Below, one piece after another: positions 56,701 to 64,000 of a stretch of DNA of 64,000 bases. The notes under the pieces are model-generated. The model had not been told where the DNA came from. It ran no database searches and saw only the letters and a list, made by a program, of their open reading frames with translations. Position 1 is the first letter of the stretch, and every line of letters begins with the position of its first letter. Where the stretch lies: the NCBI RefSeq assembly GCF_037975245.1, contig NC_092574.1, positions 12,985,213-13,049,212 on the forward strand. Direction: 5' to 3'. Made by a program: the position numbers and the translations under genes. This stretch comes from Apostichopus japonicus. Its lineage: Eukaryota; Echinodermata; Holothuroidea; Aspidochirotida; Stichopodidae.

Positions 56701-59700
56701 AATAATATAATTCCAATCTTGCAAAGCCAGTCATGTAAGCAGGGTTCAAGTATCAAGCCCTGCAGCAGTTGTACCAAATTTTGTACTAAAATAAAAACAA
56801 CAGGATTGTTTTTTTGTTCCACAGGGAAGCTGTGGGGAAACCCCATTCCTCCGCCTTCACCCCCCCCCCCCTGGAAAAGATGCTAAAGATAGTAAATACA
56901 TCTGTACTTAAAGAACAGGCAGAGTAAGCCAGACACTTTTTAAAGCTCTAAATCCCAGTCTTTTCATCAACTGGTCTAATCCCAAATCATGAGGAAATAG
57001 TTGATCTCAAAAAAAATTACATGAACAAGATCCAGAAATCTGGTCTGCTTATTTCAATGGGGGAAAGTTCTACAGCAATACTCAAAAGAAGATAACCGAA
57101 AGTTTGTGATACTAAGAGATAGACATGTACCTATCAGATTAAGCTGTTCTATTGTTAGGGGATTATCCCACCTCTTTCATACTCAAGAGAACCTGTGAAT
57201 TCCCCCCCCCCCAAGGTGGAAAAAAAAAAGACTTTGTGTCACGGTGCCATATAGATATACAAAAAGTTTTACTATTTGACAACAGAGGGACCGAGAATGC
57301 TGTTAAAAATGGGTTAGTTTCAGATCCCCTGTTCATTTTTACATTTATTAAAACTTTCAGAGCATTAATAAAATCCCTCAACTAGCCTTCACATCACAAC
57401 AGACGGAGAGCTTTTGTTTGACCCATTTTTTCGTTTAATGGACAAGTGGGGACAGACCGATCATTACCATGGTCTGTATTGGATGCATGGTCTCTGAAGA
57501 TGACTCATTTCTCCCCCTCTCAGGAATGTGGATAATGGAACAAGCCTTTAATCCCAGAGCTGGACAGTAGTAACTGTCTTGATTTACAATCCTGATGCTT
57601 ATGAAGGCAAAACAGTGTATTTTCCAAGATCCCTATGATAACAGATCTAAATGGCAGGCATGCTGGCTGGATATGATAAAGGCAAAGGCCTAGGTGAATG
57701 ATGACAGATTCAAAACAGATATAGTCCAATGAGTCATATCATAATCCTAGCCAATAATCACTTAAAAATAAAGTATGTTTAATTTAATTTAATTTATTTT
57801 AATAAACAATTTATCTTTTAATTTAATTTAAATAAATTTAAAAAATAATTTAATTTAATAAACAATTATTACTTAAAAAATTAAATTTAAAAAAATTATA
57901 TCCGACCTGCTGTTTTCATATCATTAACTTTTTTTCACCTCCAAACTTACCCACACGAAGGTTGAGAATTTCCTTAATTTTGTCACTTACGCAATTTTCT
58001 TTTCATCTTCAAACGCTGCCAATTTGGTGCGATGCATTTGTACATGCGTGAGAATAATTTAGACACCGATGTTGGTAAGCCACCAAATAGAACTTATAGT
58101 ATGTAAGTACCGTGCACCGTTAATTAGACTATTAACCCATACTGTAGTTTGACTTAGTCTTCTGTTCATCATCACTTAAATAATTAGAAGGAAAGCATGT
58201 GATGTAGTAACTTAAAAGTCACCCTCATGTAACCCCCAAAACTTACTGGTTTGGGGATTTACGAGCGACGATACTTACCTGTCTCCCACTCCACAATTGG
58301 TGTGGGAGACAGGTAAGAGAGGAGCGAAGTAAACACTAATTTTTTTTTAGTTTTTTTTTTTATATTAAAATTATTTTAAGCATTGAAATACGAATAAAAC
58401 GTACCATTGGCACCAACTTGTTGGTCTAAATTGAACCTGGCTTTGAATCCCATGGAACACGGCCTGCTTCTGATAAATAGTCCTGTGGTATTCCCTAAGG
58501 CACTTCTAGCAACAGTGATCTACAGCTCCTCTCTAGTTCTACTTTTCAGTAATGAGATTTGTATGAAGCACTTGAAAGTAATCAAGCAAGCAAACAAACA
58601 AACAAACACACACACAAACAGTTACAGAAATTACTCAAAAGTACTAAGTAGCTTCCTTCTTTCTTACCTCTTTGTTCTGACTATGAGATTTTGCTGAGAT
58701 ACAAGTACAAACAAACAACAAAAACCACTACAAGTGATAACTTTTATTCCAAACCCAAACAATGAAACCACATTTAACAGTACTTATGAGCAGGCAAAAA
58801 GCAAAGCCAGGGAGATGGACAGAAGAGGGAAACCTAACTTTAGAAAACAGTGGAGTAACAAAATTAAACCTTGGAATACAGATAAAATAGAAGATGGTTG
58901 AAATGAGATGTTAAGACAAAATGGGAATAAAGACTCACCTTCAAACAGCTGAGCATACTGAGGGAAACCGGTGGACCTCAGCCAAACACAGGCCTCCGTA
59001 GCTTCAATCTCTGCAATGAAAAAAACAAAACAAAAGAAGTGAAAACCTCCAAAAGTTATTAAAGGCTTAAGTTAATTATTCTAAATAGGACTTACAACCA
59101 TAGGAAAAGGGGAGAGGTTGGGGTTGGGGGGGGGGGGGAGGTGGGAGAATCCACAAGTCTGCTCAGCACTTTAGGATGTATGTTGCCAGGTACCTTGTGG
59201 TATTGGAAACATTGTGTGTATAACCATGGAATACTTGTAATTATATTTCTGTTATGGTAAAAAAACCTAGGTAGCGTAATTAAGGAATAATGTTTTCACA
59301 GGTTCCTTTTTTCTTAAAGTGTACTTTAGACAAGTTGTTACAGCTGGTGTCATTCAGTGATCTCACATTGAAAGTTGAGACCAAAACAAATGTGATGGGG
59401 GGGGGGGGGGGGGAGGAGGAAACAAATATACAAAATATTAAAATGTATAAAAATATATGTAAATAATGTCAGACTGAAAGAGACCAGTATTTGGATGTTA
59501 TTTATGCAAACTGTTGAAAATCTCTTCGGCAGAATGCAGTTCTTTAATAACTATCATTAACAGACCACTTTGTAACTTAGTGCAGGTTTCAAAGGCAAGA
59601 AACTGGAATAGAGGGCGACAATCAACTATTATCACATCTGCCATGTTGTACACCTGTTTTATCAACTGTGGGGAATTACTGTAACAGTGGTGCTGTAACT

Positions 59701-62700
59701 ATTAATAACACCACAATCAGCAAATTACGAGGATTTTTGCAACAAAGCATAGAACGAGGCATATTAATCACCAATAAAATACAAGATACACACATCTACC
59801 ACACTTCAAGGGATCAGAGTAATATGCAGGTAGTGTACAATGTAATATAATAAAAGTCTTAAAATTCTTCAAAAAGCAGAATGAGACAAATTTAAACTTT
59901 TGACATGTGAGGTGAAAATTATTCTTCCGTCAAGCATGTCTTTGAAATTAATCAATAGAAACTACTTTAACATGAATTAAACCAGAATCCAATTTAACTC
60001 ATATTTAGTAATGATCTCAAAACCAGGCAAATTAAGTTAATTTCATTAATGATAGAGGACAAGCTTATGACATAATTCAGTGAGCGAGGCCACTACACTG
60101 ATGACCCTATACCAATTACATTCATTTGTTATATAGTAAAATACAATATTTCGGAATGTATAGCAGGCACTGATATACTTGTGTTAAGGAGCAGTATGAT
60201 TCAGGTCATATTTGTTTTAAAGAACTTTTAGAATTGCTCAGACAGTCAACTCTCAATTCGATCTACGAGTCTCAATGTGTTGATCTTGATTATTGTGTTA
60301 AATGGCCTGCAATTAAATGTGCTACAGGTCTTAAGCGATCTTTACAATTCCTTGCCCAGCGATCTGTAGACTGAAGAGAAAGTTTTCTCTAAAATACATA
60401 CTGAATTTTTTACCAAAACTGAAAATGAAACCCAAACAGTCCATGAGGACGAGATGCTTTAGCACAACAGCAAGTGATGCAATAAATCTCCGAGGCATTC
60501 TCTCACACATCCTAAGAGCGGGTCATTCTCTAAGCACACTCTTCAGCATACATCAAATGGGAAACCCTCAAGCTGGTAATTACTGCAACAAATTGTTTAT
60601 CTTTCTATCCTCTTCACTATTTCACTTCCTTCCTCGATTCAAGATCATAGACTTGGTAATTTAAAAGTCTAAAACTGTTTGCTTAGCAAAGTACTATAGG
60701 TTGACAAATTTACAGCGACCGCAAACAGCCCCCCGAGAAACGATCAAACGTACATTTTTGTTTCTTGACATTCAAAAGTTTTTGTATCTACTTAGCGGTG
60801 ATGGATAGAAAAAGAAGAGTGAGGGAGGACGGAGAGAGAGAGGTTTGTACATTTGTACTCACAACAAAAAGGTATTTCTTTGTTAGGAGTCTAAAGATTG
60901 TACCTAATTGGTCCATTAGAGAGGGGCATAACCCTGTTTGCTTCATCACGTGTAATAACACATGGAACTAATGGAACAAACAGGCAAGGCCAGAATGAAT
61001 TCAAAGCCTTTTGTAGGAAAGGTTTTTTCTAGAATCAAGTTTCATTCAATTAATTCGTACAATATCATTCACTCTAAGTGATGCTGATAGAATGCTTCTA
61101 ATTCCGGCAAACTGAAACTTAGGTAACTTTTAAAACCCATCCCAGCAAGTCTTGGCACTGCTTTGGTCAATCACACATTGGGATACACATGACAGGGGGG
61201 GTATCTCTGATGAGCAATCCAAGATACAAAGAATGTTTTGCTGCATTTTTAGACACAACTCGACTTGTTTACTTTTGTGAAAGGCGTAATTGCAGTGAAC
61301 AATTCCCCCAACAAATGACAGACAATTCTTCCTATTTTTTGTTAGAATGTAGTTTAAAAGTCATTGTCATTGAAGCTGCCATTCTCCCCATCTGGGGATG
61401 TCACAGTGGGTTTTTTTGATAAAAGTAAAATATTGCTGATACTTGAAAACAATACTTAATGTTGAAAAACAATTGGCATTCCAAGAGCAATATTTAACAT
61501 TAGAAAATAAGAAGGACAAATTAACCAAACGACTTAAGGAATTATAAGGATGTATATTTTTTAAACTGCTGCATTCTGGTTTCCAAGACAGTTAAAAAGG
61601 TTAAAAGCTATCTCTAGGAACACACAGGTTTACTAGTGTGCAAGTAAAATTCTGAAGTCTTTATATAGTGCAACAGACCTCTGGGATAAGCTTTACAGGC
61701 TGATTTTTCTCTTTCAGAAATCTGCATGGTACAACATAATATTGTTGGTATTTGGTCCAATTCACAATTGACCACAGTTTATTTACATATTGGACACACA
61801 AAAGCAAGGTTCAAACTTCAGGTTTTTCTATAGAAAGCAAATTATTTGATTAGTAACTAAATAAGTAATACTGAAGAAGATACAATATTTGCTTCTCGGA
61901 CAAACACCTGCATGGGACACACAACTCTTTGCTTATTCTGGCAGAAGTCCGGGGGCCAGATCCCAAGATGTGCACAGTTATCAATTATCAGATATGGTCA
62001 TACATAGCGATAAAGTAACGATACAAAAGATACTGCATGTCAACAATATCAACAACACAGAGGAGTGTGAAGCTAAGCATGAAAGGAAACACAGCATACT
62101 AACTGTGTAAGCCTTCAATCTTCACAAAGAGAGAGGGATTTGAGATTAATGGCCATAAAAGGGAAAGAATGTCCTTGAAAGCCATTTACCAATCTGAATT
62201 CACATTATTCAGCTTCTCCAATCCTCTGCATCTGTCTCTAACTTCTACTCCAAACTATATAGCAGACCTCCCAGAGGTTCTTCAACAAAATAAAGTTTTG
62301 TAAAGGTTGTAATGAAGAAATAACGGTTTTTAAAGGTTTCGAACATGAAATTAATGTTTTAAGGCCCAAAATGAAGTTAATTTGTAACTTATCACCATCT
62401 ATGTCCATTTTTACATCATCCATGGCCCTTATTTAAAGTACCTGACTTACAATAACTGTTGTTGTGAGTCTGTTTTGTATCACTGCATGAATCATGCCAG
62501 GATTTCTACAAAAACTTAATACCCAATGCCAAGGTTAGCATGACTGAATACATATTTCTACTCTATACTAAATCTTTAAAATATTTTTTTAACTGAAATT
62601 TAAAAAAAAGGTTTTAAAGAGTATTTTTGAAAATTTAAGGTTTTTTAAAGGTTTTAAAGATTTTGCTGGAAGGTTTGACATAGGAATAAATCATGGCTGT

Positions 62701-63400
62701 GAAGACAAAAGACACCACGTCACTACCCTTGTCTGTGCAGATGTTTCTTGCAAAAAGCTGCTCACCCTGAACAATTGAAAGTAACAGGCCAATTAACACT
62801 ACTACACAAAACTGATACACCATGTACCACTCCATAGGTCATTGCTCAATTTACATGCAATGTATCTATATATCTTGATTATGTATGAATATCAAGAACA
62901 GAATGACATACCATCAAAAATTTGAAAAACCTTACGGGTACTGCAATGCTTGAATCAGTATAAAGTCAGATGGAGTCTTATTACACACAGCATGCTTGTC
63001 AGATATCATGTACAATTTATTATTCAACTACGTGTATATAATAATGTGTGTACTTTATTTGATCAGATATTTACAATGTATAACACAATCAAGTAAATAA
63101 TCATGTTATTCACCAGCATATTAGCATAATGACTTTAAGTTATACCAATACCAGTGTCACAGTAGACAGCATTTTGTTTTCTAATTCAAACATGACAATA
63201 TCCTCTCCATTGCTGTACCTTTGTATTGGGATGATTTTTTCACTGGAGTTTTCATATTGTGAAACCTCATGATGTTTACATTTACTCTTTTCATAATCAC
63301 AGAATTCATGATGATTTTTTTAAACATTTTAAAATACTGACTACTATGAAAAACTTATCTTCTTACCTTTGCGAAAAGATAAAAGCCTTGTAAGTAACAT
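14476..63400 (-). CDS. STARD13: DLC-family Rho GTPase-activating protein (SAM-RhoGAP-START), STARD13/DLC1-like, 16-exon model
   Basis: Joined minus-strand model: 63400-63367, 59010-58939, 49476-49395, 38669-38609, 32370-30726, 30400-30124, 26662-26597, 22314-22195, 21684-21449, 20666-20541, 19468-19335, 18360-18151, 16880-16734, 16144-15981, 15285-15160, 14767-14476. It gives about 1,263 residues; vertebrate DLC proteins are roughly 1,020-1,110 in their usual isoforms, and the extra length lies in the linker. Order: SAM (about 12-75), serine-rich linker (84-about 720), RhoGAP (about 800-1015, arginine finger near R845 in GIFRK), START (about 1060-1255). All introns are GT-AG and every split codon joins in frame. 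Family knowledge: these proteins stimulate GTP hydrolysis by RhoA-type GTPases and sit at focal adhesions, restraining stress fibres and migration. The ending GPETKV, the DHDFLE stretch in SAM and the GWSW linker look more STARD13-like than DLC1-like, but I infer a single pre-duplication member. Family assignment is near certain; the paralogue label and the start exon are not. Confidence 0.93.
15160..15285 (-). CDS. STARD13: START domain, middle part
   Basis: 126 nt, acceptor CTTATTTTAG and donor GTCAG|GTACGG. Encodes HLWDEDLLKWRVVETLENNS, then EVFQYVVNSMAPHPSRDYCVV. HLWDED and QYV.NSMAPHP.RD are near-invariant in DLC-family START domains. Confidence 0.97.
15981..16144 (-). CDS. STARD13: START domain, N-terminal part
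   Basis: 164 nt, acceptor TTGTCTTCAG and donor GAGAG|GTAAGA. Encodes ESREKFKGWVACTPLDDIEV, SYKKVGDGHPLRLWKCSADI, and EGPPHDILQRVLRER. REKFKGW, KKVGDG.PL.LWK and VLRER are START-domain signatures of the family. Confidence 0.95.
16734..16880 (-). CDS. STARD13: Spacer between RhoGAP and START
   Basis: 147 nt, phase 0 at both ends, acceptor TTTCCCAG and donor TAAAG|GTAGGT. Encodes VPEELLAKYNFSYMDRGDAV..., ending SYLETCIQGLLK. VPEEL directly after KKLF and GLLKE(A)REKFKGW across the next junction match vertebrate family members. The low similarity between is typical of this spacer. Confidence 0.9.
18151..18360 (-). CDS. STARD13: RhoGAP domain, C-terminal part
   Basis: 210 nt, phase 0 at both ends, acceptor CATCCTCAG and donor TATG|GTAAGG. 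Encodes MTAYNLAVCFAPSLFQLNVS, an insert rich in Gly/Pro/Ser, GKPDQKELL and ANECMALMIREVKKLFM. NLAVCFAPSLF carries the conserved RhoGAP asparagine; GKPDQK is shared with vertebrate DLC proteins. Confidence 0.96.
19335..19468 (-). CDS. STARD13: RhoGAP domain, third part
   Basis: 134 nt, acceptor CTTTACAG and donor ATCAG|GTGACC. Only the acceptor giving CTCAG at the exon start joins the preceding phase (T + CT = Ser); the AG five bases further in would break the frame. Encodes QMPKELRIPCIQAAIMLMPD, then ENREVLQSLLLFLTDIAANSQENQ. LMPDENREVLQSLL.FL matches the family. Confidence 0.95.
20541..20666 (-). CDS. STARD13: RhoGAP domain, middle (LPEPL motif)
   Basis: 126 nt, acceptor TTCTCATAG and donor ACAT|GTAAGT. 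Encodes DNISYDGMMAYDVADMLKQY then FRELPEPLMTAKLSETFINIF. DVA.MLKQYFRELPEPL is the conserved RhoGAP segment contacting the GTPase and is nearly identical to vertebrate DLC proteins. Confidence 0.96.
21449..21684 (-). CDS. STARD13: RhoGAP domain, N-terminal part with arginine finger
   Basis: 236 nt, acceptor CCTCACTAG after a long pyrimidine tract, donor CCTG|GTATGT. Encodes MVPRFRKRGK..., then FGVPL, GQPLPQTI, AMRYLR and VGIFRKPGVRSRI. The arginine in GIFRK (about residue 845) is the catalytic arginine finger that GAPs insert into the Rho active site; it is present, so the GAP should be active. FGVPL and LRK/GIFRK.G are standard RhoGAP landmarks. Confidence 0.96.
22195..22314 (-). CDS. STARD13: Exon leading into RhoGAP domain
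   Basis: 120 nt, acceptor TTATTGCAG and donor AGCTG|GTAAGA. Encodes LSLLRLTALMEKYSVSHRSG followed by WSW, matching the helical lead-in (LLRLTA.MEK...GW.W) immediately before the RhoGAP domain in STARD13 and DLC1. Its last two bases and the first base of the next exon form the second tryptophan of GWSW. Confidence 0.94.
22315..26596 (-). other. 4.3-kb intron, nothing recognised
   Basis: AT-rich intron between the RWHSFQ exon and the RhoGAP lead-in exon. Poly-A/T runs only; short open frames on both strands lack codon structure or family resemblance. Confidence 0.6.
26597..26662 (-). CDS. STARD13: 66-nt exon with RWHSFQ motif
   Basis: The acceptor is TTTGTTCAG; the donor AAG|GTGGGA is weaker than the others. 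The frame set by its neighbours gives GRRPRIRWHSFQKSHRPSLN; the RWHSFQ.SHRPSLNS string is almost identical to vertebrate DLC1. A competing frame of the same exon looks open but ends in a stop and does not fit the flanking phases. The basic serine-containing motif is a plausible kinase site (inference). Confidence 0.92.
26663..30123 (-). other. 3.5-kb intron, simple repeats only
   Basis: Contains a TCC-rich microsatellite at about 27282-27312, C- and G-rich runs near 27633 and 28812, and otherwise AT-rich DNA. The small frame at 27248-27541 on the plus strand is a translation of the TCC repeat and its flanks. The next intron, 30401-30725, is only 325 bp and carries short TTATGTTGAC repeats near 30612-30645. 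Confidence 0.6.
30124..30400 (-). CDS. STARD13: Linker exon with RRDSGVG motif
   Basis: 277 nt, acceptor TCTGACAG and donor AGTGG|GTAAGT. Serine- and proline-rich until the end, WRERRDSGVGSSLTRPSG, which matches the highly conserved RRDSGVGASLTRP motif of all vertebrate DLC proteins. It starts with two bases of a split asparagine codon and ends with two bases of a glycine codon. Confidence 0.94.
30726..32370 (-). CDS. STARD13: Large serine-rich linker exon
   Basis: 1,645 nt, acceptor TTGTACAG and donor AGAA|GTAAGT; residues about 84-631. It opens with DESDDEDPCAISEKW, an acidic patch shared with vertebrate DLC proteins. The middle is rich in Ser/Thr, Arg and acidic residues and looks unstructured. 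Three conserved islands stand out: a basic patch followed by ISGPVM.E (compare ISGPI/ML in vertebrates); IPSFYDNFP near Y463, resembling the tyrosine motif SIYDNVPG linked to tensin binding; and DELERILDGINESI (about 609-622), resembling the LD motif that binds talin and FAK. These imply focal-adhesion targeting, by homology. No stop interrupts the frame. Confidence 0.93.
32371..38608 (-). other. 6.2-kb intron, nothing recognised
   Basis: AT-rich intron between the SAM end exon and the large linker exon. A 9-bp hairpin with AGAGAGAGT/ACTCTCTCT arms sits at 37392-37414. No open frame with family resemblance seen. Confidence 0.55.
38609..38669 (-). CDS. STARD13: SAM domain end
   Basis: 61 nt, acceptor TTATCTTTCAG and donor ACG|GTGAGT. 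Encodes RRLQILNKCSSMKIEMPSHQT, corresponding to the RRLNTLNKC..MKL segment that closes the SAM domain in vertebrate DLC proteins. It ends in phase 0, matching the next exon, which starts with CTT GAT GAA. Confidence 0.92.
39191..39222. repeat. Perfect 14-bp hairpin
   Basis: ACCAGGGAGTTGTT, loop ATGG, then AACAACTCCCTGGT. The flanks GTCTT and CTTAC are not part of the stem. It is likely a palindromic MITE core or foldback; it is short for a microRNA precursor. Confidence 0.8.
44137..44840. repeat. Tandem duplication, two ~0.35-kb copies
   Basis: 44137-44474 and 44471-44840 align throughout: CAAAGCAAGA start, TGTTTGTCAACAAAA, CTTATCCTATCTCCTGCCTG, ACCAATGTCAGAGAGAT, TGGAAAAACTACTGCTGTTC, and the end CCTCAGTGATTCTTT. 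The second copy has an extra TCTAACAAAACTAAACCAAA-type insertion near 44648-44680. Divergence is visible by eye, so it is not recent. No coding function: the frames within it are broken differently in each copy. Confidence 0.85.
47985..48738. mobile_element. Non-autonomous hAT-type transposon with perfect 8-bp target duplication
   Basis: TAGTGTTTGCACGGG at 47985-47999 is matched 14/15 by the inverse of 48724-48738. The 8-mer ATAATTTC lies immediately outside both ends (47977-47984 and 48739-48746), a perfect hAT-type target site duplication. Both subterminal regions carry clusters of GGGTACCCG-like palindromes, possible transposase binding sites. 754 bp with no transposase frame. Confidence 0.9.
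49395..49476 (-). CDS. STARD13: SAM domain, second part
   Basis: 82 nt, acceptor CACAG and donor TTGAG|GTGAGT. Encodes SKFPIEVNVVKKDHDFLEED then LLDPVLR. The FPI...V..DHDFLE pattern matches the SAM core and is closest to the STARD13 version. It begins with AG of a split GAG codon and ends with AG of a split arginine codon completed in the next exon. Flanked by introns of 9.5 kb and 10.7 kb. Confidence 0.92.
50841..50959 (+). mobile_element. tRNA-derived SINE, copy 1
   Basis: GCCTAGTGGTTAGGGTGTC (A-box-like) is followed 23 bases later by GGTTCGAATCCC (B box), and AGCCT..AGGCT can pair as an acceptor-like stem. The tRNA-like head lacks a normal anticodon arm and runs into a body (TTTTTTGACTGTCTTGAATT, CCAACTCGCTAC) shared with the second copy, so it is a SINE and not a tRNA gene. 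It is inserted next to a TA microsatellite. Confidence 0.8.
51205..51320 (+). mobile_element. tRNA-derived SINE, copy 2
   Basis: Same head and body as copy 1 with several transitions (GGTTCAAATCCC B box, GACTGT region changed to CACTGT). Ends at a TA-rich tail at about 51315. The direct orientation and a 245-bp spacer suggest independent insertion or local duplication. Confidence 0.8.
52670..53116. mobile_element. Degenerate hAT-like repeat with ATATCGGTATCGG motifs
   Basis: The left part has GGGATATCGGCATCGGCCGA and ATATCGGTATTGG; the right part has ATATCGGTATCGTTATCGG and ATATCGGGACCCC. Inverted subterminal CCGATAT-type motifs at both ends resemble known non-autonomous hAT families, but clean terminal repeats and a target duplication are not visible. 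Confidence 0.4.
53196..53210 (+). repeat. Repeat copy carrying a consensus 5' splice site
   Basis: GGAGACAGGTAAGTG, identical over 15 bp to the inverse of 54930-54944 and closely matching 58274-58317. On the plus strand it is antisense to the gene. Confidence 0.5.
54891..54950 (-). repeat. Dispersed repeat with sense-strand splice donor, copy A
   Basis: CCCCAAAACATACTGGTTTG...TTTAC...GA..ACTTACCTGTCTCC aligns with 58232-58290. On the gene's strand it contains GGAGACAG|GTAAGTG. Confidence 0.6.
57778..57898. repeat. AATTT-rich low-complexity block
   Basis: About 120 bp composed almost wholly of AATTTAATTTAA-like sequence. Confidence 0.8.
58232..58330 (-). repeat. Dispersed repeat copy B with 44-bp palindrome
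   Basis: Homologous to 54891-54950. At 58274-58317 it forms a hairpin: arms CTTACCTGTCTCCCAC and GTGGGAGACAGGTAAG around a 12-base loop, with weaker pairing beyond. Each arm is a consensus 5' splice site, one per strand. Confidence 0.7.
58939..59010 (-). CDS. STARD13: SAM domain, first half
   Basis: 72 nt between acceptor TTTCATTGCAG and donor GAAG|GTGAGT. It encodes IEATEACVWLRSTGFPQYAQ followed by LFE, the opening helices of the DLC-family SAM domain; WLR.TGFPQYAQL is the diagnostic stretch. It starts with two bases of a split GAG codon and ends with one base of another. The SAM domain is a protein-protein interaction module that in vertebrate DLC proteins is reported to restrain the GAP domain. 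Confidence 0.92.
59011..63366 (-). other. First intron, nothing beyond simple repeats
   Basis: About 4.4 kb of AT-rich sequence between the SAM exon and the preferred start exon. G-runs at 59126-59138 (13 G) and 59397-59413 (17 G) could form G-quadruplexes on the plus strand. Other potential donors on the minus strand (near 59092, 60860, 62440) lack a preceding ATG frame in the correct phase. Confidence 0.5.
63367..63400 (-). CDS. STARD13: Preferred start exon, N-terminal 11 codons
   Basis: ATG at 63400-63398 opens MLLTRLLSFRK and ends in one base (G) before a strong donor, AAAG|GTAAGA. That single G joins the AG at the start of exon 59010 to make GAG, giving ...RKEIEATEAC, which reads like the vertebrate family where the same glutamate precedes IEAKEAC. 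An in-frame TGA lies upstream (about 30 bases before the ATG), so this ATG is the first possible one in its frame. Transcription start and 5' UTR length are not visible. A 9-bp-stem hairpin (63416-63437) sits just upstream. Alternatives are the exon at 63926-63950 or an exon beyond the window. Confidence 0.55.
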
Positions 63401-63925
63401 GCCTGTAACGGGTGACTGACATACCACTGTATGTCAGGGAGTGCAGAGAATGTTCTGAGAATTAAGCAATCGTACTGGAGAGAGCCTATTTGTCTACTAC
63501 TACCCAGTAAATCCTCCACTTTGAAAATCGCACTGAATGTTATAAAACTCCAGACACTTCAGACATTTGCCAAGGAAGCAATTTAGATGGCTACCATTAT
63601 TGACCTAGCAGAATAACATCTATTTAGTTCTTCTTACAAAAGTCGTAGCCGGTCTAATGTACTATTACACTGATAATTACTACTACACACTGCACTGATA
63701 GAAATGCAGACACATCGGTTGGAAAAGGCCAGGCATACCTGACCAGTCAAGTGGAAAACTTTTGTTACAAGAGGATCTTTCTCTTCATCTGTAACTGGAC
63801 CCTCCTATTATCACCCACTAACAATAGTTTCTTGTTGAAGTGTAACCACTCTTCTTTTTTTTTCCTGCTTTGCTTTTCATTCACAGCACTGGCTGTTCAT
63901 GAAGTCATCAAACACAAAAGCTCAC

Positions 63926-63950
63926 CATTACTACGAGAGCATACCATCAT
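63926..63950 (-). CDS. STARD13: Alternative candidate start exon (MMVCSRSN)
   Basis: Two adjacent ATGs (63950-63945) open a short frame of 8 codons that ends in one base before the donor AATG|GTGAGC, so it would join the SAM exon in the same phase as the preferred start exon. The frame stays open upstream to the window edge at 64000, so it could also be the 3' end of a longer coding exon. There is no conservation signal in eight residues; the support is only the donor, the ATG and the matching phase. Confidence 0.25.
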
Positions 63951-64000
63951 GAAACGGGATGGATTTTCACAACCAGAGAGTTCTGAAGACTGGCAGGGAT

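Larger units (their letters stand above)
49477..58938 (-). other. 9.5-kb intron with SINEs and foldback repeats
   Basis: Holds two SINEs (50.8 and 51.2 kb), a TA microsatellite at 50820-50840, a degenerate hAT-like repeat (52.67-53.12 kb), the splice-donor-bearing repeat family (53.2, 54.9, 58.3 kb), an AATTT-type low-complexity block (57778-57898) and a CAAA/CA microsatellite (58583-58620). Nothing coding recognised in the rest. Confidence 0.6.

Noticed and set aside
62635-62835. Small hydrophobic frame MEWYMVYQFCVVVLIGLLLS... as a possible secreted peptide
   Set aside because: It looks like a signal peptide but is isolated in an AT-rich intron with no donor, acceptor or homology; a chance frame is more likely.

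Overview
This is a eukaryotic, AT-rich, intron-dominated animal window. It holds one recognisable protein-coding gene, read from the minus strand across roughly 14.5-63.4 kb, inside intronic and intergenic DNA full of small DNA transposons, foldback repeats, a minisatellite, tRNA-derived SINEs and one dead LINE fragment. There is no operon structure, no CRISPR array and no prokaryotic signal. The protein resembles the vertebrate DLC family (DLC1, STARD13, STARD8) but appears to be one undivided family member. Together with the GC-rich hAT-like MITEs this suggests a marine invertebrate deuterostome, perhaps an echinoderm; the taxon is inference and not proven here.

The gene encodes a SAM - serine-rich linker - RhoGAP - START protein. 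Fifteen coding exons were placed by reading splice sites by eye (59010-58939 down to 14767-14476). Every junction has AG/GT ends, and all exon phases join without a break into 1,251 codons plus a stop, not counting the start exon. Two candidate start exons, 63400-63367 (preferred) and 63950-63926, both end in the phase needed to join the SAM exon. With the preferred start the protein is about 1,263 residues. The predicted role is a GTPase-activating protein for Rho at focal adhesions, with a lipid-binding START domain.

Layout: 0-1.4 kb, nothing recognised. 1.4-3.6 kb, GC-rich transposon material, probably one 2.2-kb composite with terminal inverted repeats and a nested hAT-like MITE. 4.2-4.7 kb, truncated LINE 3' end. 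7.4-9.2 kb, minisatellite of about 39-bp units with a 574-bp higher-order duplication, plus one inverted stray unit at 9.4 kb. 10.2-11.0 kb, second MITE copy and a nested foldback. 13.3-14.5 kb, likely 3' UTR. 14.5-32.4 kb, START, RhoGAP and linker exons. 32.4-59 kb, three long introns carrying a perfect hairpin (39.2 kb), a 0.35-kb tandem duplication (44.1-44.8 kb), an intact-ended hAT MITE with a perfect 8-bp target duplication (48.0-48.7 kb), two SINEs (50.8-51.3 kb), a degenerate hAT-like repeat (52.7-53.1 kb) and a repeat family that carries consensus 5' splice sites (53.2, 54.9 and 58.3 kb). 59-64 kb, first intron and candidate first exons.

No novel multi-gene system is visible. The most noteworthy signals are the transposon structures, the minisatellite architecture and the possible alternative first exons.
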